From Opitutaceae bacterium UBA2377 (GTDB lineage Bacteria; Verrucomicrobiota; Verrucomicrobiia; Opitutales; Opitutaceae), in assembly GCA_002344205.1 (NCBI GenBank), contig DDSZ01000049.1:1-36844 (forward strand): a stretch of 36,844 nt of DNA, given 5' to 3'. The notes below the pieces were generated by a model. The model was not told the origin of the DNA. It worked only from the letters and a program-made list of their open reading frames with translations, and did no database searches. Positions 34,547 through 36,844 of this stretch are shown piece by piece. Both the position numbers and the translations under genes were made by a program. How positions within the stretch are numbered: position 1 is the first letter of the stretch; the number at the start of each line of letters is the position of its first letter.

Positions 34547-34872
34547 GCAGCGCTTGGTTTTGCCATTACAACCCGCATCTTCGGTGAAAAATCAATTTTA
34601 TGACCCGAGCCTTCCTGAGCTGGTAATGGTATATCGTCAGACAGGCATTTCAGGCCTCGGCCTCAAGTCATTTCGAAGCAATCGCTTAAATCATATAGCA
34701 TTACACCGCTGCATTATAGGTAATAATATAAACCATTCCAGCCGGCATCACAACTTCATCTGCCATGTCGGTATCAGCAGAACGCGGCCTACCCGATATG
34801 ACCTTTAATACCCTTGACCGACTGACTGCTGTTCATTTCTGATTTCTGAAATATTCACGGCTACCCCGCCCC
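34547..34872. promoter_or_regulatory. AT-rich divergent control region between hydrolase unit and LacI gene
   Basis: This 326-nt gap is clearly richer in A+T than the rest of the window and lies between divergent start codons, so it should hold promoters for both sides. CATTACA occurs twice in the same direction (34564-34570 and 34699-34705) and ATTAC / GTAAT form an inverted pair (34700-34704, 34720-34724), next to a candidate -10. On the plus strand TTGACC at 34814-34819 is a possible -35 for the LacI gene, without a good -10. The repeats are candidates for LacI binding; none is a textbook operator. Confidence 0.6.
34725..34753 (-). promoter_or_regulatory. Candidate sigma-70 promoter for the minus-strand hydrolase unit
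   Basis: On the minus strand, TTGTGA (34753-34748) and TATATT (34730-34725) are separated by exactly 17 nt. It reads toward large protein 3 and would leave a leader of about 170-210 nt. The inverted ATTAC/GTAAT pair lies at and just after the -10, where a repressor could act. Confidence 0.45.
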
Positions 34873-35910
34873 ATGCTCATTGCCGAAATCGCCCAGAAGG
34901 CCAAGGTGTCCCCCGCCACCGTGTCCCGCGTCATCAATCAGCCGCACTTGGTCGCGCCCGACCGTTTGGCGCGCGTGCAGGCGGTGATGGCGGCGGTCAA
35001 CTACGCGCCCACCCCGCTCCATCGCCGCCGCGGACCGAAATCCCGCCTCGCCGCCCCCAAGGAAATCGCCGTCTGGTTCGTCGGCGCCCGCAAGAATCCC
35101 AGCCTGAACTGGTTTCAAGACCAGTTGCTGCAGGTGCAATCCACCAGCGAGCGCCAGAAGATCGACCTTTCCGTGCTCTATTCCGAATCCCCCGACGAGC
35201 TGCCGCGCGCCTTGGCCGAGCGGTTGGTGGACGGGGTCGTCATCCAAGGCATGGAGCCCTCCCCCGCGTGCATGCAGAAGCTCGCCGACCTGCCCCACGT
35301 CTGGTTCATGACGCGGCGCAGCGCCGGCTACCCCGGTGACTACGTGGAGCCCGACAATGAGAGCAACGGCCGGATGGCGGCCGACTATCTCCAACGCCGC
35401 GGCCACAAGAACGTCGCCATCATCTCCACCGACCCCTCCTACAGCGCGATCGCCTGGCGCGTGCGCGCCTTCGCCGAACGCGCCCAGGAGCTCGGGCTCA
35501 CCCTGCATCATATTTTGGGCAAGGCCAAGCCCGGCACCAGTTACCTCACCCACTCGCCGACCCACGAGGAAAGCGACCAACTGGCCCGTCGCCTCCAACA
35601 GACCTCGCCCCGGCCCACCGGGCTTTACATCCCGGTGGATCACTTTTGCGGTTCCTTCTTCCGGGCCATGCGGCAGGCCGGCCTGAAGGCCGAGCGGGAC
35701 TACGAGGTCATCCTCGGCAACTACAACCCCGTCATCTACCACAACCTCGACCACCTGCCGGCGGCGCTCGATATCAACCTCCCCACCTTGGTGCGCAAGG
35801 TCGTGGACCACTTGGTCTGGCGCTGTGAAAACCCCCAAGCCACCGGGCGGATCGGCATCAGTGTTTCCCCTTCCCTCATCGCCACCTCCGCCGCCCGCCC
35901 CACATTTTGA
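34873..35910 (+). CDS. LacI-family transcriptional regulator
   Basis: The 345-residue protein begins with a LacI helix-turn-helix (IAEIAQKAKVSPATVSRVINQ, residues 3-23), then a hinge region to about 60 and a periplasmic-binding-protein-like effector domain (EIAVWFVGARKN, VDGVVIQGMEP, YVEPDNESNGRMAADYLQRRGHKNVAII). The DNE and RRGH motifs are standard for the family. It stands between the minus-strand hydrolase unit and the TonB receptor gene, so it most likely controls both in response to a released sugar. The effector is not predictable from sequence. Confidence 0.94.
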   Translation: MLIAEIAQKAKVSPATVSRVINQPHLVAPDRLARVQAVMAAVNYAPTPLHRRRGPKSRLAAPKEIAVWFVGARKNPSLNWFQDQLLQVQSTSERQKIDLSVLYSESPDELPRALAERLVDGVVIQGMEPSPACMQKLADLPHVWFMTRRSAGYPGDYVEPDNESNGRMAADYLQRRGHKNVAIISTDPSYSAIAWRVRAFAERAQELGLTLHHILGKAKPGTSYLTHSPTHEESDQLARRLQQTSPRPTGLYIPVDHFCGSFFRAMRQAGLKAERDYEVILGNYNPVIYHNLDHLPAALDINLPTLVRKVVDHLVWRCENPQATGRIGISVSPSLIATSAARPTF

Positions 35911-36259
35911 TGAATATACAGAAATTCTAGGGCTTGCTTTCATCTACCAGCCAATCATAAGACCAGACCTGCAAACCGGGCGGTTTCTCAGAGCCGGCCC
36001 GTTTTAACCTGACTACCCCACCCTATCCGCCTGATGACCACCCCCTTGTTCCCCGTCCTGCCCGCCTGCACGGGAACATTTCGCCCCTTTTAGTTCTTTC
36101 CACGGACGGTTCGCGTGGCTGCACGGCAGCCCACCCCCGTCCACCCTTGCTTGAGTGCCCCCGCACTTGAGTTCCAAGAAACAATTTTTGCCCGGCTCCG
36201 GCCGGACAAAAGCCCGGCCTTAAAACCGGGAACTACAAACCACCCCCCACACAAAAATA
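35911..36259. promoter_or_regulatory. Leader region upstream of the TonB-dependent receptor
   Basis: This 349-nt stretch has no gene. It holds several small structures: CTGCACGG repeated at 36066-36073 and 36119-36126, a CCACG / CGTGG stem (36100-36118), CTTGAGT repeated at 36150-36156 and 36166-36172 with an AGTGC / GCACT palindrome between, and a GGCCGG / CCGGCC hairpin (36200-36219) 40 nt before the receptor ATG. No convincing -35/-10 pair was found. A LacI operator or a regulated leader transcript may be here. Confidence 0.45.
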
Positions 36260-36844
36260 ATGAAATCAGAAACCAGCTACCCAGCTCCGGTGACCAAGCG
36301 CAGCTTGGCCGCCTGTTTGGCCGCTTTGGTCGCGATGTCCGGCGCCCCCCTGTGGGCGCAGACCCTCACGACCGACGCCGCTGAAGACGAAGAGGTGGTC
36401 AAGTTGTCTCCGTTCCAAGTCGCAGGCGACAAGGACTACGGCTACATCAAGACCAACTCGGTTACCGCCACCCGCATCGGTGCCCGCATCATGGACACCC
36501 CGCTGCAGGTGCAGGTCCTCTCCGAGGACTTCATCCGCGACACCGGCCTGGACAACATCAACGATGTCCTGCGCTATGCCGCGACCTCCGCCGGTGACAC
36601 CATGATGGGCATCCTGCAGCCGGCCACCGGCTTCACCCCCTCGGGCAACTTCACCACCCGCGGCTTCCCGATCAACGCCCGCCTCAAGAACTCCGTGCGC
36701 CGCTACACCGTTTACTCGCTCGACAACATCGAGCGCGTGGAACTGATCCGCGGTCCGGCCTCCGTGTTCTTCGGCCAGGCCTTCCCCGGCGGTGTGATCA
36801 ACTACATCTCCAAGCAGGCCGAGTTCCGCAACCTGCCCACCGAG
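36260..36844 (+). CDS. TonB-dependent outer-membrane receptor (5' part, runs off the window)
   Basis: The first 195 residues are present. A signal peptide ends near PLWA|Q, then comes an acidic linker and the TonB-box region EEVVKLSPFQV, typical of Verrucomicrobia, and directly the plug domain: VTATRIGARIMDTPLQVQVLS, a helix region DNINDVLRY, the plug motif TTRGFPIN, and IERVELIRGPASVFFGQAFPGGVINYISK. No N-terminal STN signalling domain or CarboxypepD-like domain is present. The receptor should import oligosaccharides or glycopeptides across the outer membrane by using the proton motive force. The LacI gene upstream probably controls it. The barrel lies beyond the window. Confidence 0.95.
   Translation, partial: MKSETSYPAPVTKRSLAACLAALVAMSGAPLWAQTLTTDAAEDEEVVKLSPFQVAGDKDYGYIKTNSVTATRIGARIMDTPLQVQVLSEDFIRDTGLDNINDVLRYAATSAGDTMMGILQPATGFTPSGNFTTRGFPINARLKNSVRRYTVYSLDNIERVELIRGPASVFFGQAFPGGVINYISKQAEFRNLPTE

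Noticed and set aside
36115..36384. An 89-codon plus-strand frame before the TonB receptor
   Set aside because: It overlaps the receptor start in another frame and its translation has no signal or domain; the frame from 36260 gives a signal peptide and TonB plug.

Overview
This is high-GC DNA (about two thirds G+C by eye) that looks like the chromosome of a member of the Verrucomicrobiota, most likely Opitutaceae. The evidence is the style of the TonB-dependent receptor (acidic TonB-box region ending LSPFQV right after the signal peptide), a LacI regulator beside it, a dense set of glycoside hydrolases, paired ADOP-type permeases, and Tat-exported enzymes. The taxonomic call is inference from these features, not a search result. 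No rRNA, tRNA, CRISPR, phage or transposase gene was seen.

Layout. (1) 46-7913, plus strand: a two-domain ferritin-like protein with its own terminator, then a sodium/solute symporter with an extra exported N-terminal domain, a Gfo/Idh/MocA oxidoreductase, an MsbA-type ABC exporter, a small secreted protein and a mutarotase-like sugar-binding protein. (2) 7925-13692, minus strand: a nucleotidyltransferase of the aminoglycoside-adenylyltransferase type and two tandem 811-812 residue MacB/FtsX-type permeases that share an identical 72-nt 3' end. (3) 13837-26385, minus strand: in transcription order propeller, large enzyme, propeller, large enzyme, GH51, GH127, M28 peptidase, S51 peptidase, GH43, with mostly overlapping or near-touching genes. 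(4) 26442-26972: one plus-strand gene for a secreted RidA-like protein. (5) 26987-34510, minus strand: large enzyme, propeller, GH78, PmoA-like (DUF6807) protein and a Tat-exported PLP aminotransferase, again with 4-nt overlaps. (6) 34547-36844: an AT-rich divergent control region, a LacI regulator and the start of a TonB-dependent receptor that runs off the window.

Together, regions 3-6 look like a polysaccharide or glycoprotein utilisation locus for arabinose- and rhamnose-containing plant material. The receptor would import oligomers, the exported large proteins and propellers would act in the periplasm or at the outer membrane, and GH51, GH127, GH43 and GH78 (no signal peptides) would finish the sugars inside the cell. 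Two peptidases, an aminotransferase and a RidA protein in the same locus hint that the substrate may carry peptide, for example arabinosylated hydroxyproline-rich glycoprotein.

The most novel element is a family of roughly 630-residue exported proteins that I cannot assign to a named family. It is present three times, each time next to an exported six-Asp-box beta-propeller. A second curiosity is a palindromic repeat inserted in frame inside the signal-peptide region of the M28 peptidase.
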